Translations under genes and position numbers: made by a program
Shown here: piece by piece, positions 53,801 through 62,303 of the stretch
How positions within the stretch are numbered: the first letter of the stretch is position 1
How the letters are laid out: each line of letters begins with the position of its first letter
Notes under the pieces: generated by a model
The model's input: only the letters and a program-made list of their open reading frames with translations
Told to the model about the DNA's origin: nothing
The model's database searches: none
Assembly (NCBI GenBank): GCA_964472135.1
Contig: CAYYJB010000003.1
Location: 18,069 to 82,068, forward strand
Direction of reading: 5' to 3'
DNA: 64,000 nt
Origin: JAUREX01 sp964472135
GTDB lineage: Bacteria > Pseudomonadota > Alphaproteobacteria > Rhodobacterales > Rhodobacteraceae

Positions 53801-55023
53801 GCGGCGCGACCGTGACCCAGGTCGAGGCGATCAATCTCGCGACCGACGTCAACGCCACGATCGCCGCCGCCCAGCACGCGCGCCTCGGAACGGCCACGGG
53901 GACGAACACCATCACCTTCAGCGATGCCGCGACCGTCACCGGGAACGCGCAGGTCGAGGGCTATGTCCTCGCGACCGCCGCCGGCAACGTCTTCACCATC
54001 GGGGCGGCCGGGCAGGACGTGACCGGCTCGGCCAACGACGATCGCTTCAATACCGGCCAGCTGACCGATCTGACCGGCACGACCATCGTCTCGGGCGGCG
54101 GCGCCGACACGCTCGGCATCACCACGAGCGGCACGAACATCTCGGGCATCAACGCGGGTGCGGTGACGGGGGCATCCATCCTCGGCATCGACAACATCGC
54201 CGCCGTCTCGATGACGGCCGCGCAATACGCGGGCTTCACCACGATCAACGCGCTCGGGACGAACACCCTCACCCTCACCACCGCGATCGCGGGCGGCACC
54301 ATCAACCCGGGGATCGAGACCTTGGTCGTCGCGGCGGGGACGAACGCTGTCACGACCATGACCGAGGGGCAGACGGTCAACGCGCGCGCGCTGATCGACG
54401 GTCAGGTGCTGACGCTCGCGGGGTCGCACAACGTGACGGTGCAGCTCTCGCTCGGCGATCTGACCTCGACCTCGAGCGGGGCGGTGCGGGTCGAGGGGGG
54501 CGACGGCTCCAACGTCATCACCACCGGCGCTGGCAACGATGTCATCATCGGCGGCGACGGCAACGACACCATCAACGCGGGTGGCGGGACGCTCAACCAG
54601 ATACTCTTTGGCGACGCGCTGGTGTCGGGGACGGCGGGCACGGTGCGGGGGGTGCAGGATTCCGTCGGCACCGACACCGTGACCTTCGTCGTCGCCACCG
54701 ATGAATTCGTGCTCGACGAAACCATCTTCGGACCGATGGGCAATGGCGCAAGCGGCAATGGCGCGCGGCTTGCCGCCAATCAGTTCCATGCGCAGGCCGG
54801 CACGGGCGCGATCACGAATGCCGCGTTCGACGTGGTCGGCAACGGTGCCTTCATCTTCGACACGGCGGGGGGCGACCTCTATTTCGTGCAGTCGGGCGCC
54901 ACCTTCACGAGCGGCACCACCGCGCTGACCGACCTTCTCTCGGCCCAGAGCGCCTACATGATCGTCGAGAACATCACGATCACCGGCACCCTCGCGGCCG
55001 ACGACTTCCTCATCGTGGCGTGA
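50848..55023 (+). CDS. Giant beta-repeat protein with lipobox and RTX/type I secretion-like C-terminus
   Basis: 1391 residues. N-terminus: basic start, short hydrophobic stretch, lipobox GLQAC with C34, then a Gly/Ser-rich linker. Residues about 75-425 are beta-rich without recognised repeats; two 94-residue repeats and five repeats of about 117 residues (each with an AQH box and a GQxVTGAAxHADTVRTG box) follow; a short RTX nonapeptide block (about 1213-1247) and a hydrophobic DDFLIVA C-terminus end it. Lipoprotein and type I secretion signals in one protein are contradictory on standard models. No secretion genes are adjacent. Function unknown; a surface-layer, adhesion or biofilm role is an inference. 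The start at 50848 lacks a strong RBS; ATG 50812 is possible. Confidence 0.85.
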   Translation: MQRRPTDTIRKRALPLPTGQTGALVLAGLGLQACGGASSGGGSGSTGADGTGSGGTGSGGTTSGTHGISTAPMAAPSPGTAVSLSRTGGTYTLDAPANFALGSGAGARLEVADAIGNGYAITLRASGTGTLEVDFVDAGDTMTLEAGSTLAGFTILRVRDGTLDTTDADLGTIARVEVASGVRLSVPQLRTIPTLYTASEDGRFVIEVASTAEAEELRTLLSSDSLLIYGGTVDLVAAPSASITPLALNAFEVEASSFVRDPDAPPPGALLLNPDRAGNLALGTGFGDITVTQEGTRYVFTPATGAADRIEAADVGSIIVTGRTLTGDAVVLDEETVTGSGNVAITRLEGDGSAILSNISVAGTKRAFVTGDVTFTGELGSFATTVAAGKTFSAAASLVSGRVIDGAGAVAISALDDSPRADLGDITATAVTAVARLANETVTFAGDLGKAAVTIYGTTGGARDIFNVDGATMGTATFSVAADAVLQGRASKLSGITGAGAGTIEVTALESTPAADLSLLNATTVTAAANLANQTVAFTGKFGKAAVTISGASGGAADVFNIDGATMGTATFAVGPDATLQGAAAKFSGVTVTGTGTVDVTNFTADANLSGLANELGVIVQIGTNGLDISTNANLGSVDTFNLAENVSVTMTSAQNARLNDGIGTNTVTLSDRAAETTGNVNVEAYVLANVAQNIFILGRDDQNVTGAAGQADTVRTGARTTVTGNLALGGTGTDILEISTTGTNISAATTTEVEQVNLADGVAATMTRAQHDKIGTAAGTNVVTLTDSGTITAKAAIEGYVLANDTGNDITLTAAGQDVTGAAAHADTVRTGTLAGFVGTVLDLGSSGTDTIIVGQTGTDLSGINAGAATTAETLVITGLALTTMTTAQHAAFSSITATGTEAIAFSNIAAQGTTGVAAIETYAMVDLSGNDFTIGTGAQNVTGAASHADTVRTGAQTTVTGTFALGNSGTDVLEITTTGTNISGATVTQVEAINLATDVNATIAAAQHARLGTATGTNTITFSDAATVTGNAQVEGYVLATAAGNVFTIGAAGQDVTGSANDDRFNTGQLTDLTGTTIVSGGGADTLGITTSGTNISGINAGAVTGASILGIDNIAAVSMTAAQYAGFTTINALGTNTLTLTTAIAGGTINPGIETLVVAAGTNAVTTMTEGQTVNARALIDGQVLTLAGSHNVTVQLSLGDLTSTSSGAVRVEGGDGSNVITTGAGNDVIIGGDGNDTINAGGGTLNQILFGDALVSGTAGTVRGVQDSVGTDTVTFVVATDEFVLDETIFGPMGNGASGNGARLAANQFHAQAGTGAITNAAFDVVGNGAFIFDTAGGDLYFVQSGATFTSGTTALTDLLSAQSAYMIVENITITGTLAADDFLIVA
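52123..52686 (+). repeat. Two 282-bp in-frame repeats in the giant gene
   Basis: Units 52123-52404 and 52405-52686 encode aligned 94-residue sequences, both with LANxTV near their start and a 13-residue identical core (DGATMGTATF region). The DNA is clearly a tandem duplication with divergence. Confidence 0.85.
52711..54460 (+). repeat. Five ~350-bp in-frame repeats in the giant gene
   Basis: Approximate unit starts at 52711, 53068, 53416, 53782 and 54121 (spacing 339-366 bases). Each unit opens with a GTNIS/GTDLS-like motif, carries an (M)TxAQ box and, except the last, a QNVTG/QDVTG box. Divergence is high enough to suggest old duplication under selection. Confidence 0.85.
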
Positions 55024-55028
55024 CGCGC

Positions 55029-56885
55029 ATGACACCTCCGACCCCGCCCCGCCCGAGAACCGCGACCGCGCGCAAGATGGCCTCGACCGCGCTGCCGCTT
55101 CTGGCGCTTGCGGGCTGCGGGGTCGAGACGCCGATCTACTGCCTCGGCGCCGACACCTGCGGCACGCGCGCCAACGACTCACTCACCGGCACCGCGCGGG
55201 GCGAGGAGATCCGCGCCATCGGGGGCAGCAACACCATCAACGCGCTCGGCGGCGACGACATCATCTGGGGCGCGGCCGGCAACGATACCATCAACGGCGG
55301 CACCGGCAACGACTGGATCAACGCGGGCGGGGGCGACGACATCATCGACCCCGGCCCGGGCGACGATACCGTTTACGGCGGCACGGGCGACGATCTGATC
55401 TATCTCTCCGAGGGCGAGGATTTCGAGGATGGCGGGCCGGGCATCAACACGCTGGGCGTGCCGGCGACGCTGTCGGCCTATCCGCGCATCACGATCGATT
55501 TCATCGTCGGCAAATACTACACGACCGGCGCGCCGGTGCCGATCGCGGCCAGTTTCACGAACTTTCACCACCTGAAGTCGTTCGGAACGGTCGACCTGCT
55601 GGTCTACACCACCGACGCCTCGACCATCGTCGAGACGGCCGGCGGCAACGACGAGATCATCGCCGGCAGCGGCAACGACGAGATCACGACCGGCGCCGGC
55701 AATGACGTGATCGACCCGGGCTCGGGGCGCGACCGCGTCTTTGCGGGGCCGGGCGACGACGTGATCTATCTGACGCGCGGCGACAAGTATTACGACGGCG
55801 GCGCGGGCTCGGACACGCTGCGCCTGTCGGCGAGCTTCGGCACGACGCCGATCCATGTCGACCTGTCGCGCAACCTCTATTTCTTCCCCTCGCTCGCCGA
55901 GGCCGAGGACGGCTTTGACAAGCGCTTCTTCCTGATGGAGAACATCGAGGTCCTCTCGACCGGCAATGTCACGCTGATCGGGGATGCGAACGCCAACCGC
56001 CTGACGGGCGGGGGCGGCAACGACACGCTGATCGGCGGGGTCGGGGCCGACATCCTCTCGGGCGGGGCGGGCGACGACACGATCCACGCCGACGAGGAGG
56101 ACACGATCGACGGCGGCCCCGGCAGCGACACGGTGCGCTTCGCAGCGCCGGTCACGGCCGCCAAGCTCTCGGACGCCGATCTCGTGAACGTCGGGCGCAT
56201 CATCCTCGAGACGGCGATGGCGGCGGATTTCTCGGTCCAGACCGAATCGCTCAAAATCACCGGCAGCGCGGGGGCGGACACGATCACAGGCGGGCGGGGC
56301 GATGATTTCATCACGCCCGGATCGGGGGCGGACACGATCATCGGCGGGCGCGGCAGCGACACCATCGACCTGACCGAGAACGTCGCCGCGACCGACCGCG
56401 TGCGCCTGACGTCGATGGACGCCCCCGACACGATCACGGGTTTCGGCCATGTCACCGACGACATCCTCGAGATCAGCGTGGGCGCGATCCTGCCGGTAGA
56501 CGGCAACGGCGGCGCGATCGCGGCGGGCACGGCCGTCGTGATCCAGTCGCAGGTAGGCGGCTCGAGCGCGCCGATCGAAATCGAGACCCACATCCTCGCG
56601 CTGACGACCGATTTCGCGACCGCGACGGCGATGCTCGTCAGCGTCCAGAGCGGCACGGTCGAGGCCGCCTCGGGCTTTGCCGATGGCGGCGACATGCTCG
56701 TGCTGTGGTACAACTCGACCACCCAGCAGACGATCCTGTCGCTGCTCAATCTCGATGTCTCGGATGTGGCGGGGCAGGACAAGGCGATCGACGACAACGC
56801 GAGCGACACGACCCTCGCCATCCTCGCGGGCGGGGGCGATCTGGTCGAGATCCTGACGGGCGCGAATTTCGGCTTCGTCGCCTGA
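55029..56885 (+). CDS. RTX-repeat protein with lipobox, second of a tandem pair
   Basis: 618 residues. A 16-residue basic/Pro leader, a hydrophobic stretch and lipobox LAGC (C30), then four RTX blocks (GGxGNDxI nonapeptides) at roughly residues 50-130, 200-255, 315-365 and 410-450, separated by beta stretches. It ends in ANFGFVA, like a type I secretion tail. RTX repeats bind calcium and fold outside the cell. Start: ATG 55029; a GTG at 55020 overlaps the upstream stop (GTGA), so the pair is translationally coupled either way. No transporter is adjacent. Confidence 0.86.
   Translation: MTPPTPPRPRTATARKMASTALPLLALAGCGVETPIYCLGADTCGTRANDSLTGTARGEEIRAIGGSNTINALGGDDIIWGAAGNDTINGGTGNDWINAGGGDDIIDPGPGDDTVYGGTGDDLIYLSEGEDFEDGGPGINTLGVPATLSAYPRITIDFIVGKYYTTGAPVPIAASFTNFHHLKSFGTVDLLVYTTDASTIVETAGGNDEIIAGSGNDEITTGAGNDVIDPGSGRDRVFAGPGDDVIYLTRGDKYYDGGAGSDTLRLSASFGTTPIHVDLSRNLYFFPSLAEAEDGFDKRFFLMENIEVLSTGNVTLIGDANANRLTGGGGNDTLIGGVGADILSGGAGDDTIHADEEDTIDGGPGSDTVRFAAPVTAAKLSDADLVNVGRIILETAMAADFSVQTESLKITGSAGADTITGGRGDDFITPGSGADTIIGGRGSDTIDLTENVAATDRVRLTSMDAPDTITGFGHVTDDILEISVGAILPVDGNGGAIAAGTAVVIQSQVGGSSAPIEIETHILALTTDFATATAMLVSVQSGTVEAASGFADGGDMLVLWYNSTTQQTILSLLNLDVSDVAGQDKAIDDNASDTTLAILAGGGDLVEILTGANFGFVA
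55185..56370 (+). repeat. Four blocks of RTX nonapeptide-coding repeats
   Basis: Approximate blocks 55185-55410, 55630-55800, 55975-56130 and 56265-56370, with 27-base units rich in GGCAACGAC and GGCGACGAC, encoding GGxGxDxxx calcium-binding turns. Confidence 0.85.
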
Positions 56886-56932
56886 GGGCGCTCGTCCGCC
56901 ATCACGGGCCCGCTGCGTGCGGCATCGGCGGA

Positions 56933-56961
56933 TTGTCTTGTCCGGCGTCGCGCCCTAAGTT
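56933..56961 (+). promoter_or_regulatory. Weak candidate promoter for the TPR-ispE unit
   Basis: TTGTCT (56933-56938) and TAAGTT (56956-56961) with a 17-base spacer. The -10 overlaps a few bases before the TPR ATG at 56968, so the transcript would be nearly leaderless; treat as tentative. Confidence 0.25.
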
Positions 56962-56967
56962 GCAAGA

Positions 56968-58716
56968 ATGCCCCAACACACCCAGTCCCGCGATTTCGTC
57001 TCTTGCCAGCCCGGGGCGATTCGCGCGGCGCGCGCCTTCGCCGTCGCGCTCGGTCTCGCGCTTACGCTCATGTTCGGCGCACCGATGGCGGGCGCCGAGC
57101 CCGCCGGGCCCTATCTGGTCGCGCGTCAAGCGCTGATGGGCAACGATTTCCCGGCCGCATCCGAGGCGCTGGCGCGCGCGCTCGCCGGCGATCCGGGCAA
57201 CATGCAGCTGGCCGATGCCGCCGTGGCCGCCGCGCTGGGCGAGGGGCGGATCACGCGCGCCGCCGAGGTCGCGGCGCGGATGGCGGCCGCGGGCGCGGTG
57301 ACGCCGCAGGCGACGCTCGCTGAGGTGGCGCAGGCGATCAGCCGGGGCGATTTCGGGGCGGCGGGTGCCCTGCTCGACCGCGCGCCGGCGGCGGGCGCGC
57401 TTGGCGACGGGCTGATCCGCGGCTGGATCGCCGCGGGCGAGGGCGACATGGGCGGCGCCATCGCCATCTTCGAGGAAACAGGCAGGCTTGGCGGCGCCGA
57501 TGCGATCGTGGCCTACAACATCGCGCTCGCGCGCGCCGTCGCGGGGGATTTCGAGGCGGCGGACGCGCTGCTCACCGGCCCCGCCGCACCCGTGATCGAG
57601 AGCCGGCGCGGCATCCTGCTCCGCATCGAGGTGCTCGCCCAGATCGATGAGGCCGACACGGCCGTGGCGCTGATCGATACGGCCTTCGACATCGCCGCCG
57701 ATCCAGCCGTCGCGGCACTGCGCGCGCAACTCGTGGCGGGGGAGCCCGTGGCCTATGGCTTCGTGCGCGACGCGCGCGAGGGCATCGCCGAGCTTTTTCA
57801 TACCCTCGCCCTCGCGCTGCGCCGCGACGAGCCCGACACGCTCTCGCTCGTCTACGGCCAGCTTGCGCGCCACCTCGGGCCCGATCGGCCCGACACGGCC
57901 CTGCTCGTGGCGGAACTGCTCGAGGAGGTCGGGCAATACGGTCTGGCGATCGGGGTTTATGACGCCATCGCGCCCGGTTCGGCCGACATGGTCGAGGCGC
58001 GCATCGGCCGTGCCCGGGCGCTGAACGCCGACGGGCGGGGGGCGGAGGCGCTAGAGGCGCTGCGCGCCCTCGTGCGCGACGAACCTGCCCGGATCGAGGC
58101 GCATGTCGCGCTGGGCGACCTTCTGCGCAGCGAGGAAGCCTATGCCGAGGCCGCCGAGGCCTATACCCGCGCCATCGACCTCATCGCCACGCCCGAGCCG
58201 CGGCACTGGTCGCTCTTTTACAGCCGCGCGATCTGTCTGGAACGGGCGAAGAAGTGGGATCGGGCCGAGCCCGATTTCCGCACGGCGCTGCGGCTTTTGC
58301 CCGATCAGCCGATGGTGCTGAACTATCTGGGCTATTCCTTCCTCGAGATGGGCACGAACCTCGATGAGGCGATGGCGCTGATCCGCCGCGCGGTCGACCA
58401 GCGCCCCGACAGCGGCCACATCGTCGATTCGCTCGCCTGGGGCTATTTCCTGCTCGGCGAGTATGAGGCCGCGCTTGAGCCGATGGAGCGCGCCTCGCTC
58501 CTCATGCCGGTCGATCCGATCGTGACGGACCATCTGGGCGATGTCTACTGGGCGGTCGGGCGCAAGCGCGAGGCGGAATTCCAGTGGCGTCGCGCGCTGT
58601 CGTTCGAACCCGAGCCGGAGCTTGCCGAACGCATCCGCCGCAAGCTCCAGATCGGCCTCGACGCGACGCTGGCCGAGGAGGGGGCGCCCTCGCTCGCGGA
58701 CCGCGCGCGCCGATGA
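56968..58716 (+). CDS. Exported tetratricopeptide-repeat protein
   Basis: 582 residues with a signal peptide (about 1-43, cleavage after AGA) and repeated TPR-like helix pairs through the length; the clearest are near residues 385-535 (AYAEAAEAYTRAIDLI, GEYEAALEPMERASLL). Function unknown; probably a periplasmic scaffold. It overlaps ispE by ATGA, an arrangement seen across Rhodobacterales, so expression of the two is linked. Confidence 0.87.
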   Translation: MPQHTQSRDFVSCQPGAIRAARAFAVALGLALTLMFGAPMAGAEPAGPYLVARQALMGNDFPAASEALARALAGDPGNMQLADAAVAAALGEGRITRAAEVAARMAAAGAVTPQATLAEVAQAISRGDFGAAGALLDRAPAAGALGDGLIRGWIAAGEGDMGGAIAIFEETGRLGGADAIVAYNIALARAVAGDFEAADALLTGPAAPVIESRRGILLRIEVLAQIDEADTAVALIDTAFDIAADPAVAALRAQLVAGEPVAYGFVRDAREGIAELFHTLALALRRDEPDTLSLVYGQLARHLGPDRPDTALLVAELLEEVGQYGLAIGVYDAIAPGSADMVEARIGRARALNADGRGAEALEALRALVRDEPARIEAHVALGDLLRSEEAYAEAAEAYTRAIDLIATPEPRHWSLFYSRAICLERAKKWDRAEPDFRTALRLLPDQPMVLNYLGYSFLEMGTNLDEAMALIRRAVDQRPDSGHIVDSLAWGYFLLGEYEAALEPMERASLLMPVDPIVTDHLGDVYWAVGRKREAEFQWRRALSFEPEPELAERIRRKLQIGLDATLAEEGAPSLADRARR

Positions 58717-59564
58717 TCGCGCGCGATCCGGGCTTCGCGCCCGCCAAGGTCAACCTCTGCCTGCATGTGACGGGGCGGCGCGCGGATGGCTATCACCTGC
58801 TCGATTCGCTCGTCGTCTTTGCCGATACGGGCGACCGGGTGGCGCTCGCGCCCGCGAGTGGGCCGCCCCTGACGCTGCGCGGCCCCGAGGCGGGGGCGCT
58901 GACCGCGGGGGCCGACAACCTCGTGCTGCGCGCGGCGCATCTGGTCGCGGGGCCCGAGGCGCCGCCGCTCACGCTGACCAAGCGCCTGCCCGTCGCCTCG
59001 GGGATCGGGGGCGGGTCGTCGGATGCGGCCGCGGCGCTGCGGTTGGTCGCGGCCGCATCGGGCCGGGCGATGCCCGATGCGGCCGCGATCCTGAGCCTCG
59101 GGGCCGATGTGCCCGTCTGCCTCGATGCGCGGCCCGCGCGCATGTCGGGGATCGGTGAGGCCGTCGTGCCGCTCTGGGGTCTGCCGCCGCTCTGGGCGGT
59201 GCTCGCCAATCCGCGCCGGCCGCTGGCGACGGCGGCGGTATTCGGCGCGCGGCGCGGCGATTTCGGGCCCGCGCTGCCGCCCCTGCCCGCGCTCTGGCGG
59301 GATGGCGCGGAACTCGTGGCGTGGCTTGCGGGGACGCGCAACGACCTCGAGGCCCCCGCGCGCGCCCTCATGCCCGAGGTGGGCGCGCTGATCGCGGCGC
59401 TCGGCGCGCTGCCGGGCGCCCGGCTTGCGCGGATGTCGGGGTCGGGGGCAAGCGCCTTCGCGATCATGCCCTCGCGCGCCACGGCCCGCGCGGGCGCGCG
59501 GCTGCTCGTGCGGCAGCACCCGGAATGGTGGGTGCGCGCCTGCCGCTTCGGCGGGTCGGGCTGA
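58713..59564 (+). CDS. ispE: 4-diphosphocytidyl-2-C-methyl-D-erythritol kinase IspE
   Basis: 283-residue GHMP kinase of the MEP isoprenoid pathway. PAKVNLCLHVTGRRADGYH at the start and the ATP loop LPVASGIGGGSSDA (residues 92-105) are intact, with MSGSGASAFA near the C-terminus. Length fits the family. Convergent with the ThiE-like gene, 4 bases apart. Confidence 0.95.
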   Translation: MIARDPGFAPAKVNLCLHVTGRRADGYHLLDSLVVFADTGDRVALAPASGPPLTLRGPEAGALTAGADNLVLRAAHLVAGPEAPPLTLTKRLPVASGIGGGSSDAAAALRLVAAASGRAMPDAAAILSLGADVPVCLDARPARMSGIGEAVVPLWGLPPLWAVLANPRRPLATAAVFGARRGDFGPALPPLPALWRDGAELVAWLAGTRNDLEAPARALMPEVGALIAALGALPGARLARMSGSGASAFAIMPSRATARAGARLLVRQHPEWWVRACRFGGSG

Positions 59565-59568
59565 GGGG

Positions 59569-60201
59569 TCAGCCGATCGCGGCGACAAGCCGGCGCAGCG
59601 CCGCCAGCGGATCGGGTGCGGCCCAGACCTCGGCCCCGAAGGCGAAGAAATCGGTGCTGGCCGCCAGCGCCGCGACGCGGGCGGGATCGAGCGCGCCCTC
59701 GGCGATGACCGGCACCTCGATCATCTCGGACCACCAGGCAAAGAGGTCGTCCGCCGCCTGCCGCCCGTCGCCCAGCGCGGTTTCGCCGCAGGGCCCGAAG
59801 GCCACATAATCCGCCCCCGCCTCGGCGGCCGAGATCCCCTCGTGCCGGGTCGTGCCGCAGAACGCGCCCACGATCGCATCGGCCCCCAGATCGCGCCGCG
59901 CCGCGCGCAGGCTGCGTGCCCCGTCGGTCAGATGCACCCCGTCGAGGCCATGGCGCGCCACCAGCAGGATGTGCCGCTCGATCACCACCGGCACGTCGCG
60001 GGCGTGCGCGATCTCGCGCATCATGTCGGCACCGCGCGCCACCGCGTCGGGGTCGGCCGAGCCGGGGGCATAGCGCAGGCAGGCGATCTCGGTCGCGTCG
60101 AGCAGGGCCGCGATCCGCTCCGCCACCCCCTCGGCCGCGACATCGGGCGGGGTGATGAGGCAGATCTGCGGGCGTTCGGGGGGAGGAGGGGTCTTGGTCA
60201 T
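59569..60201 (-). CDS. Thiamine-phosphate synthase-like TIM-barrel protein (ThiE family)
   Basis: 210-residue ThiE/TenI-family protein. LDGVHLTDGARSLRAAR, the GAFCGTTRHE strand-loop and DYVAFGPCGETALG match ThiE phosphate-site regions, but the usual N-terminal substrate motifs are weak (ACLRYAPGS in place of the typical Arg/Lys-rich element). It may be a thiamine-phosphate synthase or a TenI-like relative; no other thi gene is nearby. Confidence 0.78.
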   Translation of the reverse strand: MTKTPPPPERPQICLITPPDVAAEGVAERIAALLDATEIACLRYAPGSADPDAVARGADMMREIAHARDVPVVIERHILLVARHGLDGVHLTDGARSLRAARRDLGADAIVGAFCGTTRHEGISAAEAGADYVAFGPCGETALGDGRQAADDLFAWWSEMIEVPVIAEGALDPARVAALAASTDFFAFGAEVWAAPDPLAALRRLVAAIG

Positions 60202-60277
60202 GGCGGCTCCGGGGTGGGTGAGGGGGCCATAGCAGCCTTCGCAGCACTTCGCCACTGTCGCCGCCCGGCCATCCCGC

Positions 60278-60306
60278 TTGCCGCCACCCCCGGCCGGGGC
60301 TATCAC
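60278..60306 (+). promoter_or_regulatory. Candidate trmJ promoter
   Basis: TTGCCG (60278-60283) and TATCAC (60301-60306) with a 17-base spacer, in the divergent gap with the ThiE-like gene; ATG follows at 60329. Confidence 0.42.
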
Positions 60307-60328
60307 GCGCCACCTGCGCGGAGCGAGC

Positions 60329-61105
60329 ATGGATCACGAACCCGTCCCCGAACTTGCCCCCGAACCCGCATTCGTCCTCGTGCGCCCGCAGATGGGCGAG
60401 AACATCGGCGCGGCGGCGCGCGCGATGCTGAACTTCGGCCTGACGCGGATGCGGCTCGTCGCCCCGCGCGACGGCTGGCCGAACCCCAAGGCCACGGCGA
60501 TGGCCTCGGGCGCGTCGCGGGTTCTGGACGTCGCGGGGGTGTTCCCCGACATCGCCGCCGCCATCGCCGACTGCCATCACGTCTATGCGACCACCGCCCG
60601 CCCGCGCGAACTGACCCATCCGATGATGACGCCCGCCGAGGCGATGGCGGACGCCCGCGCGCGCATCGCGGGTGGCGAGCGGGTCGCGATCCTCTTCGGG
60701 CCCGAGCGGGCGGGGCTCGAGACCGCCGACGTCGCGCAGGCGCAGACGATCATCACCGTGCCCGCGAACCCGGCCTTTCCGTCGCTGAACCTCGCGCAAT
60801 GCGTGCTGCTCTGCGCCTATGACTGGGCGCGCGCCGAGGCCCCGCCCCCCGCCGCGCGGCTGGCCGAGCCCGCGACCCGCGCCGAGGTCGAGCACCTCGC
60901 GCGCCACATGGAGGATGAGTTGACGGCGGCGGGCTTCTTCTTTCCGCCCGGCAAGGCCGAGAGCATGCGCGCCAACCTGCGCGCCATGTGGGCGCGCCTG
61001 CCGCTGAGCCGGGCCGATGTGCAGACGCTGCACGGTATCCTGCGCAAGCTCGCGCGCCGCGCCCGCGGGGATGGCGCGGGGGATGATCCGCCCCTTCGCC
61101 CTTGA
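60329..61105 (+). CDS. trmJ: tRNA (cytidine/uridine-32-2'-O)-methyltransferase TrmJ
   Basis: 258-residue SPOUT methyltransferase that modifies position 32 of tRNAs. RPQMGENIGAAARAMLNFGL, the knot motifs ILFGPERAGLE and NPAFPSLNLAQCV, and a helical C-terminal part are clear. The related TrmL lacks this C-terminal extension. Confidence 0.92.
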   Translation: MDHEPVPELAPEPAFVLVRPQMGENIGAAARAMLNFGLTRMRLVAPRDGWPNPKATAMASGASRVLDVAGVFPDIAAAIADCHHVYATTARPRELTHPMMTPAEAMADARARIAGGERVAILFGPERAGLETADVAQAQTIITVPANPAFPSLNLAQCVLLCAYDWARAEAPPPAARLAEPATRAEVEHLARHMEDELTAAGFFFPPGKAESMRANLRAMWARLPLSRADVQTLHGILRKLARRARGDGAGDDPPLRP

Positions 61106-61130
61106 AGCCCCCGCCCCCCCACCCTATCGT
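61102..61130 (+). promoter_or_regulatory. Candidate ctaA promoter
   Basis: TTGAAG (61102-61107, overlapping the trmJ stop) and TATCGT (61125-61130) with a 17-base spacer; the ctaA ATG is 25 bases further on. Confidence 0.45.
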
Positions 61131-61154
61131 CCGGCGCGTAATCCAGAGGCGGCC

Positions 61155-62303
61155 ATGGCAGGCAAGCGCAGCATCTTCGAGGAGGTCTCGGGCCCCGTCG
61201 CCGCCCCCGCGCCGGTGGGCGCGATCGATCAGGGCGCCACGCGCGGCCGCCTTGCGGCGCGCATCTGGCTCGGGATCCTCTTTGCCCTCGTCGTCGTGAT
61301 GATCGCGGTCGGGGGGGCGACGCGGCTGACCGACTCGGGCCTCTCGATCACGGAATGGCGGCCGGTGACGGGGGCGCTGCCGCCGCTCAGCGAGGCCGAC
61401 TGGCAGGCCGAATTCGACCGCTATCGCCAGATCCCGCAATACGAGCTTGTCAACAAGGGCATGAGCCTTGATGCGTTCAAGGTCATCTACTGGTGGGAAT
61501 GGGGTCATCGCCAGCTCGGGCGGCTGATCGGCCTCGTCTGGGCGCTGGGGCTTGGCTGGCTGTGGCTCACGCGGCGGGTGCCGGCGGGCTGGGGGCGGCG
61601 CTTCGTGCTGCTGGGCGCGCTCGGCGGGCTGCAGGGCGCGATCGGCTGGTGGATGGTGGCCTCGGGCCTTGGCGGCACGATGGTCAGCGTCGCGTCCTAT
61701 CGCCTCGCGGTGCATCTGGGGCTGGCGTTCGTGATCCTCGGCCTGATCGCGTGGTATGTCCTCGGCCTCGGCCAGACCGAGGTGCAGCGGCTTCAGGCCC
61801 GCCGCATGCGCGAGGGGGCGCTGGCGCGGCCCGCGACGGGGCTGATGCATCTGGCCTTCGTGCAGATCCTGCTGGGCGCGCTGGTGGCGGGCATCGACGC
61901 GGGCCGGGCCTTTCCGACCTGGCCGCTGATGAACGGCGAATTCTTCCCCTCGAACGCGCTCTATGTCCCCGAGGGCGCGGCGTGGCGGGCATTTTTCGAG
62001 AATCCGGGCCTCGTGCAGTTCATCCACCGCATGACGGGCTATGCGCTCGCGATCATGGGGGCGTGGATCTGGTGGCGGTCGCGCGGCTCGGCCCATCGGG
62101 CGACCCGGCGGGCGTTCGACGCGGTGGCGGCGCTGATGGCGGTGCAGATCCTGCTCGGCATCTGGGCGGTGCTGTCGGCGGCGGCGGTGCCGGTGGCGCT
62201 GGCGCATCAGTTCGCGGCGGTGCTCCTGTGGGTCGCGATCCTGCGCGCGCGCCACCACGCGTTCTATCCGCGCGCCGGTTCGATCAGAGAGGGAACGGCA
62301 TGA
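61155..62303 (+). CDS. ctaA: Heme A synthase CtaA (COX15-type)
   Basis: 382-residue membrane enzyme that oxidises the C8 methyl of heme O to make heme A for aa3-type oxidases. About eight spans and the heme-ligating histidines are visible in WWEWGHRQLGRL, FIHRMTGYALA and VALAHQFAA. ctaB and coxG are not here. It overlaps the peptidase gene by ATGA. Confidence 0.93.
   Translation: MAGKRSIFEEVSGPVAAPAPVGAIDQGATRGRLAARIWLGILFALVVVMIAVGGATRLTDSGLSITEWRPVTGALPPLSEADWQAEFDRYRQIPQYELVNKGMSLDAFKVIYWWEWGHRQLGRLIGLVWALGLGWLWLTRRVPAGWGRRFVLLGALGGLQGAIGWWMVASGLGGTMVSVASYRLAVHLGLAFVILGLIAWYVLGLGQTEVQRLQARRMREGALARPATGLMHLAFVQILLGALVAGIDAGRAFPTWPLMNGEFFPSNALYVPEGAAWRAFFENPGLVQFIHRMTGYALAIMGAWIWWRSRGSAHRATRRAFDAVAALMAVQILLGIWAVLSAAAVPVALAHQFAAVLLWVAILRARHHAFYPRAGSIREGTA

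Noticed and set aside
50848..56885. Type I secretion operon
   Set aside because: No HlyB-, HlyD- or TolC-like gene lies within the window around the RTX genes, so the secretion machinery is not claimed.
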